Assembly: GCA_047975545.1 (NCBI GenBank)
Contig: JBKEDS010000034.1
Location: 1 to 50,061, forward strand
Length of the DNA: 50,061 bases
Direction: 5' to 3'
From: JBKEDS01 sp047975545
GTDB taxonomy: Bacteria; Bacteroidota; Bacteroidia; Flavobacteriales; Flavobacteriaceae
The number at the start of each line of letters is the position of its first letter. Positions within the stretch are counted from its first letter, which is position 1. A program made the translations under genes and the position numbers. Shown here piece by piece: positions 1 to 7,398 of this stretch. The notes under the pieces were generated by a model that worked only from the letters and a program-made list of their open reading frames with translations, was not told the origin of the DNA and made no database searches.

Positions 1-116
1 CCACCACAAGATGAGATTTCTTTAAAGGGCCGTGGGAGATGACCACGTCGATAGTCTACAGGTGTAAAGGCGGTAACGTCATAGCCGAGTAGTACTCATC
101 GCCCGTAGGCTTCTTG
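1..116 (+). rRNA. 23S ribosomal RNA, 3' end (partial)
   Basis: The window opens inside the last part of a 23S rRNA gene. The sequence through the conserved GAGTAGTACT block near 87-96 and the following CGCCCGTAGGCTT matches the 3' terminal domain of Bacteroidota 23S rRNA as I know it. The 5' part lies outside the window. The exact 3' end is uncertain by about ten bases because it is set by pairing with the missing 5' end. The downstream 5S gene confirms an rRNA operon on the plus strand. Confidence 0.9.
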
Positions 117-284
117 TCCTCCCCCCTTCCCCTGTGGGGCGGGGGGACGGGATGCTTTTAAAAGGACAGGGGGTTGTTGCTTTTTGGTTCGTATATCTTT
201 TTCGGTATGTTAAAATATTGTCCACTCCAGGGTACGCTTGCGTACGCAGACCCTCCCCTTCGGGGAGCTGGAGGGGGAAACAGC
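117..284 (+). repeat. 23S-5S spacer with two GC-rich hairpins
   Basis: The spacer carries two strong GC-rich hairpins. At about 119-146 a C6-TT-C4 arm faces a G4-C-G6 arm. At 251-276 CCCTCC faces GGAGGG around an inner CCCCTTCGGGG stem. No gene is visible. The hairpins resemble GC-rich inverted repeats found between flavobacterial genes. They may be inserted repeats, or may take part in processing of the rRNA precursor. Confidence 0.6.
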
Positions 285-392
285 GTAGGGCGATTATCGC
301 AACGGGGCTCACCTCTTACCATCCCGAACAGAGAAGTTAAGCCCGTTAGCGCCGATGGTACTGCGCAAGTGGGAGAGTAGGTCGTTGCCTTT
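285..392 (+). rRNA. rrf: 5S ribosomal RNA
   Basis: About 108 nt. The core around 301-390 has the 5S hallmarks: the CCCGAACAGAGAAGTTAAGCCC segment (322-343), GATGGTACTG (354-363) and GGGAGAGTAGG (371-381). Helix I forms between 289-294 (GGCGAT) and 384-389 (GTTGCC), which fixes both ends within a few bases. A hairpin terminator follows directly, so this is the last gene of the rRNA operon. Confidence 0.92.
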
Positions 393-400
393 CTTATGGA

Positions 401-437
401 ATCCCCATCCGAACAATCGGATGGGGATTTTTTTTTG
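401..437 (+). terminator. Rho-independent terminator of the rRNA operon
   Basis: An 11-bp perfect stem, ATCCCCATCCG (401-411) with CGGATGGGGAT (418-428), encloses a six-base loop and is followed by a run of T to about 436. It lies about nine bases after the 5S gene. Confidence 0.9.
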
Positions 438-489
438 CCCTCCCCCCGGAGGGGCCGGGGAATGTTGGGGGCGGGCTTTTCAAAGGGCT

Positions 490-606
490 TGGCTGCGGCG
501 CCGCGAACGGTGCGGTAGCGATGGCAGCGGCATCCTTTTGTGCCCCCCGCCCGGGGGCATAAAAGATATAGCGGACAGCGCGGTTTTTGCAGGCAAAAAA
601 CCGCCA
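490..606 (+). repeat. Flavobacterial hairpin repeat, copy 1 (Flavo-1-like?)
   Basis: The conserved left half, GCAGCGGCATCCTTTT, ends at 539. The right half, AAAAGATATAGCGGACAGC, begins at 561. Between them is a hairpin TGCCCCC/GGGGGCA, so that CTTTT-g-TGCCCCC pairs with GGGGGCA-t-AAAAG in one long stem. A second hairpin (GCGGTTTTTTG-type arms, about 579-604) follows. A second copy with the same flanks and a different stem lies at 14358-14502. The pattern recalls the Rfam Flavo-1 motif from memory; I could not run a covariance search. Confidence 0.6.
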
Positions 607-652
607 TAATTAATAGGAATCCGTATCTTCACTTTTTAAAATAGTTTACTTT

Positions 653-3094
653 ATGGACACGAATAAAGAACTGGATTTGGCTTGGGATTTTATTTGTAAT
701 ACAAACCGTTCCGTTTTTTTAACGGGAAAGGCAGGGACGGGTAAAACTACGTTTTTACATAAATTAAGGTCGCAGGGGTTAAAGCGCATGGTGGTAGTTG
801 CACCTACGGGCGTGGCGGCCATGAATGCCAAGGGTGTTACCGTGCATTCGTTTTTTCAGTTGCCCTTTGGTCCTATTTTGCCCAATACCGACTTGAATGC
901 ACCAAAAGGGTTTAATAGAAAGTTTAGTAAAACGAAAATTGATATTATCAAGTCTATGGACTTGCTGGTTATTGATGAGATTAGTATGGTGCGTGCCGAT
1001 TTGCTGGACGGCATAGACCGTACCCTGCGCCGTTTTAGGGACAGGGGCAAGGTTTTTGGCGGCGTACAGGTACTTATGATTGGCGACTTGCAGCAGTTGG
1101 CGCCCGTGGTTAAGGATAATGAATGGGGGTGGTTACGGCAACATTATAAAAATATTTACTTTTTTAGCAGTTTGGCGTTTGGGCAAAGTCAGGCCGTTAC
1201 TATTGAGTTGAAGCGTATTTATAGGCAGGAAGACCCCAAGTTTATTGAAATTTTAAATGCCATTAGGAACGATAAATTAACGGAAGAAATTGCTCGGGAG
1301 TTAAACAAACGCTACATTCCCGATTTTGCCCCCGAACCCAATGCGGGCTATATTTCGCTTACCACGCATAACAGAAAGGCCGATGCCGTAAACCATGAGG
1401 AACTTGAAAAATTAAATAAAAAGAAGCATACCTACAAAGCGGTTGTCGAGGGCAAGTTTCCGGAATATAACTATCCTAACGACGAAAAATTGGTGCTAAG
1501 TGTTGGTGCCCAGGTGATGTTTGTAAAAAACGACAGCAGTGCCGAAAAGCGTTATTTTAACGGAAAGATTGGTAAGGTTATCCTTTTGGAAAAGGACGAA
1601 GTCGTGGTGCATTGCCCCGACGACGATTTTAATATAAACGTTACGCCCGAGGTGTGGGAAAATATTAATTATTCGGTCGATGCCGAAACCAAGGCCATAA
1701 CCGAGGATAGGATAGGGGCGTATACCCAAATGCCCTTGCGCTTGGCGTGGTCCATAACCATACATAAAAGTCAGGGGTTAACGTTTAACAAAGCTATTAT
1801 CGATGCGCAGGACGCTTTTTCCCATGGGCAAACCTATGTGGCGCTAAGTCGTTGCAAATCCTTGGAAGGCTTGGTGCTAAAAGGTAAAATTAGCGCAAAC
1901 CAAATTATAAACGATAGCAATGTGGCGGCATTTACCGAAAATGCAGAGGAAAATGCACCAGATGGCCATGTTTTGGAACTTTCGAAAAAAAATTACCAGT
2001 TGGATTTAATTTTTGAAATATTCAACTTTAATGCGTTTTTGTACCCCATAACCCGAGTTTTGGATATTTATTATAAAAACAGAACGGTTATAGAGGGGCC
2101 GTTTGAAACCACGTTTTTGCCCCTGAAGGAAGCCGTTGCAAACTTTTTAAAAGTAGCAAACAAGTTTCAGCAACAATTAAACCAAATTTCGGAAGAAGAG
2201 GAGGGTTTGCCCGAAAGCAATAATTTAATTCAGGAACGCTTTAAAAAGGCAAAAACTTATTTTAAAGCCGAAACCGAAATACATATAACCAAACCCTTAA
2301 AAGCCTTTGGTTTTACCACCGATAACAAAGCCCTAAAAAAGGACCTAACCAAACAATTGGATACTTTGGACGAGCTGATTACCGTTAAACAGTTGTATTT
2401 TGAAAATCCGGACGAAAGTTTTAAAACAAAACATATTTTGGAACAGCGTACCAAATCGGTTTTTGTGGTGAAGGAAAAACCAAAGCCGCAACGAAAGGAT
2501 ATTGTTGAAGGTACAAAACACGTGGTATTGTTCGAAAATTTACGAATGCTTAGGGACGAAATTGCAAAAGAAGAAGACGTAATACACTATCAGGTGTTTA
2601 CCCAAAAGGCATTGTACGGCATGTGCCAATTATTGCCCACGACCAAAGCCGAGCTGTTGAGCATTAACGGCATAGGCAAGGTAAAACTTGAAAAATATGG
2701 CGATGCTATTTTAAGTGAAATTAAGGCGTATTGCGACGAATATAATATTGAAGCATCCGATAAAATTGAAATTATTGAAACCCCAAAACAGAAGCAAAAA
2801 CCAAAAATAAGCCCAACTAAAGCCGAATCCTTATCCTTGTTCCAATCGGGGAAATCGGTTGCGGAAATTGCGGATTTTAGGGAATTAACCGAAGATACCA
2901 TATTTGGGCATTTGGTTAGTTTTATTCCTTCGGGCGAAATAAAAATTACCGATTTAATATCCAAGGAAAAATACGAAGCCTTGAAAACCATAATCCCCCA
3001 AATAGCCTTTGAAGGTCTTACCGATTTAAAACAACAGCTTGATGATGAATACAGTTATGCCGAACTGCGGTTGGTTGTGCAAGGTTTAAAGTAG
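653..3094 (+). CDS. Pif1-like ATP-dependent helicase with HRDC and HTH C-terminal domains
   Basis: This 813-residue protein is a superfamily 1 DNA helicase of the Pif1/RecD2 kind, expected to unwind DNA with ATP in the cytoplasm. Visible motifs are Walker A GKAGTGKT (residues 25-32), PTGVAA just after it, Walker B DEIS (108-111), and the C-terminal helicase motif TIHKSQGLTF near residue 368. After the helicase core (to about 430) comes a linker, then an HRDC-like domain (about 625-705) with a helix-hairpin-helix-like LLSINGIGKVKLEKYG, then a helix-turn-helix domain (about 720-800) of the kind seen at the ends of RecQ proteins. The ATG at 653 begins just before the conserved start of the core. 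It is a lone plus-strand gene between the rRNA terminator and a repeat block. Substrate and role are inferred from the family only. Confidence 0.9.
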   Translation: MDTNKELDLAWDFICNTNRSVFLTGKAGTGKTTFLHKLRSQGLKRMVVVAPTGVAAMNAKGVTVHSFFQLPFGPILPNTDLNAPKGFNRKFSKTKIDIIKSMDLLVIDEISMVRADLLDGIDRTLRRFRDRGKVFGGVQVLMIGDLQQLAPVVKDNEWGWLRQHYKNIYFFSSLAFGQSQAVTIELKRIYRQEDPKFIEILNAIRNDKLTEEIARELNKRYIPDFAPEPNAGYISLTTHNRKADAVNHEELEKLNKKKHTYKAVVEGKFPEYNYPNDEKLVLSVGAQVMFVKNDSSAEKRYFNGKIGKVILLEKDEVVVHCPDDDFNINVTPEVWENINYSVDAETKAITEDRIGAYTQMPLRLAWSITIHKSQGLTFNKAIIDAQDAFSHGQTYVALSRCKSLEGLVLKGKISANQIINDSNVAAFTENAEENAPDGHVLELSKKNYQLDLIFEIFNFNAFLYPITRVLDIYYKNRTVIEGPFETTFLPLKEAVANFLKVANKFQQQLNQISEEEEGLPESNNLIQERFKKAKTYFKAETEIHITKPLKAFGFTTDNKALKKDLTKQLDTLDELITVKQLYFENPDESFKTKHILEQRTKSVFVVKEKPKPQRKDIVEGTKHVVLFENLRMLRDEIAKEEDVIHYQVFTQKALYGMCQLLPTTKAELLSINGIGKVKLEKYGDAILSEIKAYCDEYNIEASDKIEIIETPKQKQKPKISPTKAESLSLFQSGKSVAEIADFRELTEDTIFGHLVSFIPSGEIKITDLISKEKYEALKTIIPQIAFEGLTDLKQQLDDEYSYAELRLVVQGLK

Positions 3095-3160
3095 TGTTAT
3101 ATTAACTTTGAAATTCCGTAAAACGATTGTTTTGTCGTCGTGTCTTCTTCTTTAGGATGA

Positions 3161-3305
3161 GCGTCACTGCTGCGAGCGTAGCGAAACAGCCCCTCTGTTC
3201 CCATACGTTACTGCGAGGCACGAAGCAGTCCCTCTGTTTTGTTGTACGGATTACTTCGTCGCTCCGTTCCTCGTAATGACGGTGGCAACGGAGGAAGCAA
3301 TCTCC
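3161..3305. repeat. REP-like hairpin repeat block (CGTCACTGC / CGTTACTGC / GGATTACTTCG units)
   Basis: Several short inverted-repeat units are packed head to tail: one at about 3161-3192; ACTGCGAGGCACGAAGCAGT near 3210-3229; GGATTACTTCG paired with CGTAATGACG at about 3248-3281; and a partial unit ending GAAGCAATCTCC near 3305. Each has the form (A)YTRC-GAG ... GAAG-complement. The same family recurs near 20865, 35638, 43256 and 43411. No ORF is supported in 3095-3338. Confidence 0.75.
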
Positions 3306-3338
3306 ATACGCCGAAATGCAATTAATAAGCATGGTAAT

Positions 3339-3572
3339 TTATCCTTTTTTAAACATACTGTTTAAAATGGTATTAATACCTTTAAAAATTAAGAAAATAG
3401 CGGTTAGGCAAATTAAGCAGGCCAAAATTAAAAGCGGAATATAAAGTGCTTTTTCCTTGTTTGAAAGCGCTACATGCAATAACGTAGGCCCCGAAAAAAG
3501 ACATAAAAGCGCCAACAAAAGCGATTTTAAACCTTTAGCCAAAAGTGTTTTGTCTGTTTTGTTAGTTTCCAT
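3339..3572 (-). CDS. Small two-helix membrane protein (DUF6095-like)
   Basis: A 77-residue protein with a short charged N-terminus (METNKTDKTLLAKGLK), two hydrophobic stretches (about residues 17-36 and 43-65) and a basic tail. It is therefore probably an inner-membrane hairpin with no visible catalytic motif. It resembles the DUF6095 family of flavobacteria, as I remember it. Its ATG overlaps the end of murQ by 11 bases, pointing to translational coupling and a shared transcript. Function is unknown. Confidence 0.8.
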   Translation of the reverse strand: METNKTDKTLLAKGLKSLLLALLCLFSGPTLLHVALSNKEKALYIPLLILACLICLTAIFLIFKGINTILNSMFKKG

Positions 3573-4383
3573 GTTTGGTGTAGTTTTTTATGGCTAAACG
3601 TACGTTTTTGTACGTGCTTAAAAGGTGCTTGGCCGCTTCTTCGGAAATATTTAGTTCGTCCATAATCATTTTTATGCCCCTATTCACTAATTTATTATTG
3701 CTTAATTGCATATCCACCATTTTATTGCCCTTAACATGCCCCAGCCGAATCATGGTGGCGGTAGTTATCATGTTAAGCACCAATTTTTGGGCGGTTCCGG
3801 CTTTCATGCGCGAACTGCCCGTAACAAATTCCGGGCCTACAATTACTTCAATAGGAAATTGCGCCGTTTGCGAAAGTGGGCTATTGGCATTACAAGTAAT
3901 GCAGCCAGTGGTAATATTATTTTCGTTACAGATTTTTAAGGCCGAAATAACATAGGGCGTCGTGCCTGAGGCGGCAATGCCCACGACAACGTCTTTTTGG
4001 GAAATATTGTGCGTTAACAAATCCTCCCAACCTTGGGTTGCGGAATCTTCGGCAAATTCAACGGCTTTTCTAATGGCGGTATCGCCTCCGGCAATTAAAC
4101 CAATAACCAAATTATGCGGCACACCAAAAGTGGGTGGGCATTCCGAGGCATCTAAAATACCCAGTCGGCCGCTTGTACCGGCGCCCATATAAAAAAGACG
4201 GCCACCATTGCGTAATTTTTCAACAATAATGGTAACCAGTTTTTCAATTTGCGGCAAGGCTTGTTCTACGGCGTTCGGTACCGTTTTGTCTTCGTTATTA
4301 ATATTGAATAACAATTCGGAAACACTCATCTGTTCCAAATGGTTGTAATTGGAATCCTGCTCGGTGGTTTTGGTAAATGTCAT
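3562..4383 (-). CDS. murQ: N-acetylmuramic acid 6-phosphate etherase
   Basis: MurQ cleaves the lactyl ether of N-acetylmuramic acid 6-phosphate to GlcNAc-6-phosphate and D-lactate, in cytoplasmic recycling of peptidoglycan. The 273-residue protein has the SIS-domain phosphosugar loop GAGTSGRLG (residues 68-75 region) followed by DASECPPTFG. Glu81 and Glu112 sit where the catalytic glutamates of the family lie. The second sugar-binding segment reads GIAASGTTPYV, and VTGSSRMKAGTAQK is the family signature. Length is at the short end of the usual 270-300. It follows tolC by 30 bases and overlaps the next small gene, so it is probably the distal part of the same minus-strand operon. Confidence is high. 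Confidence 0.96.
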   Translation of the reverse strand: MTFTKTTEQDSNYNHLEQMSVSELLFNINNEDKTVPNAVEQALPQIEKLVTIIVEKLRNGGRLFYMGAGTSGRLGILDASECPPTFGVPHNLVIGLIAGGDTAIRKAVEFAEDSATQGWEDLLTHNISQKDVVVGIAASGTTPYVISALKICNENNITTGCITCNANSPLSQTAQFPIEVIVGPEFVTGSSRMKAGTAQKLVLNMITTATMIRLGHVKGNKMVDMQLSNNKLVNRGIKMIMDELNISEEAAKHLLSTYKNVRLAIKNYTKHGN

Positions 4384-4413
4384 GCCTCAAAAGTATGAAT
4401 AAATTACGTGGGT

Positions 4414-5877
4414 TTAATCGTAAATAATATCTTCAACCGTTAATTTTTCATCGTTTATAAAATCGTATAGGGTAAGTTGCCGGAGTATGTAATAATCTTG
4501 CCAAAAACTTTCCAAGGCGTTTAAATAGCTAATTACGGCCCGGTCGCGTTCTTGTATGGCAATGTTTAAATCGGTCATGGATATTTTGCCCAAAATGTAG
4601 CGTTTGTTGGAAATATCGTAGCGTTTTGTGGCTACTTCCTTGGCCTTTTCGGCGGTATAAAGCAGGTCGCGTTGGTTGGACCAGTTAAGCACGTGCAAGT
4701 AAATTTCCTGTTCAAAAGCCTGTTTGTCCTGTTCTATATTGTTATTGACCAGGTTTAAATCGGCCTCGGCCATTTTTCGCCTGGATTTGGAAACACCCCA
4801 GTCGAACAGGGGAACAGCCAACGATAGCGATACGTTTTGTTGTTTGTTGTAGTTGTTGAAAAGCGTGTTAAAATCGTCGCCGTTGTTGGAAATGCCAAAA
4901 TTGGCATTTAAGCTCATTTCAACTTTGTTGGTGCCTTTGGCCCGGGCAAGGTCGCGTTCGGCCTCCAAGCGTTTTCGCCTAAACTCGATAACGGCTTTTC
5001 GGTTGGATTGCGCCTGTTCCAAGGCCGTATTAATATCGACTTCGAATAGTGGTAGGGTTTCGGGAATGGTTAGTTCCAAATCTTCACTATCTAATTCTAA
5101 ATAGCGCGCCATGTTTTGCGATGCCCGTTTTAGTTCTACGGTATTGGTGGTTACCGTATTTTTGGAGTTTAGCAGGGTAAGTTCCATTTGCAACAGTTCG
5201 TTTTCGGCTATTTTTCCCATTTTAAAGCGCCCTTCGGAAATTTGATAGAGCGTATCTTGGTTGGATAGGTTGGTTTTTGAAATTTCCAACTGCATTTGCG
5301 CTTTCAACAAACTGAAATACCGCTGGCAGGTACTTACCGATATTTGCTCCATTTTTTCGAGAAAATCGCGTTTCGATTCTTCATAAATAAGCGGTTCAAT
5401 TTTTTTATCCCATTTAAACGCATTGTAAAACAACGAGTTTTGGTAATACCGAAGCGAAAATGGCACAACAGAATAATTTATGTTATCATCGAGGCCAAAC
5501 AATTCTATACGTTGCAAATTGGAATATAACGATAGTGTACCCCCGGTGTAAGGAACATTTTGCGAAACCGATAGCCCGCCCTCGACAATTAATTGGTCTT
5601 GGTTTACAAAAACCGATTGCCCCTCGTCGTTAGTAATACGCTGTATGGAGTTACTGTATTCGGGCAAAACCGCATTTAGCCTAATTTGGGGCAAAAAGCC
5701 CGCCTTGTAGTTTTCAAAACGCCAATAACTGCCTTGGTTGGTGTTAAGATTGCTAATGTAATCGGGCGATTTTTTTTGCGCTATGCCAATGGCCTCGGTA
5801 AGGCTTATTTTTTTTGACTGCGAAAAAACACTTGGGATTAGTACAAAGATGAACAAGAAGGTTGTTACATGTTTCAT
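4414..5877 (-). CDS. TolC-family outer membrane efflux protein
   Basis: A 487-residue protein with a Sec signal peptide (hydrophobic core about residues 5-17, cleavage near VFSQ-S). It has the two-repeat, largely alpha-helical layout of TolC/OEP channels: KISLTEAIGIAQKKSP at the start of repeat one, and a matching second half with long charged helices (about 290-470) including SLAVPLFDWG, a typical OEP beta-strand turn motif. It would form the outer-membrane duct for the adaptor and permease encoded just upstream (7399-8643 and 6044-7396). The 166-base gap to the permease gene is unusual inside an operon and holds a dispersed repeat (5879-6014) that ends one base from this ATG. Confidence 0.93.
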   Translation of the reverse strand: MKHVTTFLFIFVLIPSVFSQSKKISLTEAIGIAQKKSPDYISNLNTNQGSYWRFENYKAGFLPQIRLNAVLPEYSNSIQRITNDEGQSVFVNQDQLIVEGGLSVSQNVPYTGGTLSLYSNLQRIELFGLDDNINYSVVPFSLRYYQNSLFYNAFKWDKKIEPLIYEESKRDFLEKMEQISVSTCQRYFSLLKAQMQLEISKTNLSNQDTLYQISEGRFKMGKIAENELLQMELTLLNSKNTVTTNTVELKRASQNMARYLELDSEDLELTIPETLPLFEVDINTALEQAQSNRKAVIEFRRKRLEAERDLARAKGTNKVEMSLNANFGISNNGDDFNTLFNNYNKQQNVSLSLAVPLFDWGVSKSRRKMAEADLNLVNNNIEQDKQAFEQEIYLHVLNWSNQRDLLYTAEKAKEVATKRYDISNKRYILGKISMTDLNIAIQERDRAVISYLNALESFWQDYYILRQLTLYDFINDEKLTVEDIIYD

Positions 5878-5878
5878 T

Positions 5879-6014
5879 CGAATAAATTCAAGTTAAATAT
5901 TTATTTTTTAGATTTTAACGACATATAGCAAAATAATCAAAATTCTACGGCTCACTGTTTTCTTTGTTGGGGCGATTACCTTGGCTATACTAAATCCCTC
6001 GGTGAGGGTTTCAT
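5879..6014 (-). repeat. Dispersed ~140-bp intergenic element, copy A
   Basis: This sequence is clearly homologous to 16819-16965. Both begin CGAATAAATT(C/T)AAGTTAAA next to a minus-strand gene, share TAGCAAAATAA in the middle, and end in GGCGATTA(C/T)CTTGGCTATA plus a CCCTC/GAGGG hairpin and TTTCAT. Copy A is 136 bp and copy B 147 bp, the difference being mainly a central indel. In the minus-strand sense the hairpin end is 5' and the AT-rich end abuts tolC. No coding potential is seen. Whether it is mobile, a leader RNA or a promoter module is unknown. Confidence 0.8.
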
Positions 6015-6043
6015 GTACTGCGATGGTTTAATGATTGATAAGT

Positions 6044-7396
6044 TTATTCACTCCTTAGCGCCTCGATAGGCCGTTTATTGGCTGCCGATTTTGCGGGGAA
6101 AATACCAAAGGAAAGCCCCACAAGAACGGCAATAAAGAACGACACCAAAATAGAGGTTACGGACAGGACGGTTTCTATTCCCGAAAAAATTTCGATAACA
6201 TAAGCCCCCACAACGCCCAGAACGATACCAATTATGCCGCCGCCGACACTTATGAGTACGGATTCGGACAGGAATTGCAAAATAACGTCTTCCTCGGTAG
6301 CGCCAATGGCCCTTATTATGCCTATTTCCTTGGTACGCTCCAGTACCGATGCCAGCATAATATTCATAATGCCAATACCGCCGATTAATAGGGAAATGCC
6401 CGCAATAATACTTAGCACGATATTGAATATTTGTTTTGTTTTTTGTTGCTGTTTTAAAAGCTGGATGGGAATGGTAATTTCGAAATCCAACACGTCGTTG
6501 TGGCGGCGTTTTATCATTTTGCTTAACACTTCGGCCGTTGCCTTTAGCTCGTTGGAGTTGGATACCTGAACGGTTAACTTATCGATTTGGTGGTAATTGC
6601 CGCGGGGAATGTTTTGCTTTGGGCCGTTTTGGCTGTTCCTGCCCGCACCTATATTGTCGGTTATAATTTTACGGTCCTTATAGCGCACCAAAAAGGTGTT
6701 TACGGGAATGTAAACATCTTCGTTTAAATCCCTAATACCAAGGTTTTCCTGTGCTTTGTCCGATATTAATTTTTCCTCGATAACGCCAATAATTTCCAGC
6801 CAAACATCTTTCACCTTTATTTTTTTGCCCAAGGCGCTTTCGCCCGTAAACAGTTTTTTTTCAACCTTTTTGCCCACGATACAAACGGGCAGGGCATTTT
6901 TTATTTGAAATTCGGAAAACGATTTTCCGTGTTCCAAGTGTACGTTGGAGGTAACAAAAAAATTGGGGGTAATGCCCACGAGCTTAACTGGGTTTTGCTT
7001 GCCGTTGTTTATAACGTAAGTGTTTAAAATAATTTCGGGGCTAACAATTTTTACGCTCGGGATATGTTTTTCAATACTGGTGGCATCCAAAAGGTCGAGG
7101 CCTTTGGAAAAGCGCTTCGCTTCGGTTTGGGCACTTTCTTCCCCATCTTCGTTATCGTCTTCCTTTTTTTCGTCGGGTATGGGGGTAACCACAATATTGT
7201 TAACGCCCACGAGTTCCAATTGCGATAAAATTTCCTTTTCGGCGCCGTTGCCTATGGCCAGCATGGTAATTACCGAGGCCACCCCGAAAATAATGCCCAA
7301 GGCGGTTAAAAAGGTGCGTACCTTGTTGGTTTTAATAAACCAAAACGCTTCGGTAAAGTTTGCCTTTAGTTTTTCTAACAACACTCTATTAATCAT
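6044..7396 (-). CDS. MacB/FtsX-type ABC transporter permease
   Basis: A 450-residue inner-membrane protein with the MacB topology: a first transmembrane helix at about residues 25-48 (KVRTFLTALGIIFGVASVITM), a large periplasmic domain (about 50-320) and three C-terminal helices (about 325-440). The FtsX segment includes LLIGGIGIMNIMLASVLERTKEIGIIRAIGA, a family hallmark. The protein lacks the N-terminal ATPase domain of full-length MacB, so an ATPase must come from another gene, and none is adjacent. It starts two bases after the adaptor gene, so the two are translationally linked. It probably exports a small molecule or peptide through the TolC protein encoded next. Confidence 0.94.
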   Translation of the reverse strand: MINRVLLEKLKANFTEAFWFIKTNKVRTFLTALGIIFGVASVITMLAIGNGAEKEILSQLELVGVNNIVVTPIPDEKKEDDNEDGEESAQTEAKRFSKGLDLLDATSIEKHIPSVKIVSPEIILNTYVINNGKQNPVKLVGITPNFFVTSNVHLEHGKSFSEFQIKNALPVCIVGKKVEKKLFTGESALGKKIKVKDVWLEIIGVIEEKLISDKAQENLGIRDLNEDVYIPVNTFLVRYKDRKIITDNIGAGRNSQNGPKQNIPRGNYHQIDKLTVQVSNSNELKATAEVLSKMIKRRHNDVLDFEITIPIQLLKQQQKTKQIFNIVLSIIAGISLLIGGIGIMNIMLASVLERTKEIGIIRAIGATEEDVILQFLSESVLISVGGGIIGIVLGVVGAYVIEIFSGIETVLSVTSILVSFFIAVLVGLSFGIFPAKSAANKRPIEALRSE

Positions 7397-7398
7397 AA

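Noticed and set aside
158..607. 149-codon ORF on the minus strand over the 5S region
   Set aside because: It runs antisense through the 5S gene, its terminator and a GC-rich repeat; proline- and arginine-rich low-complexity translation, no family resemblance.
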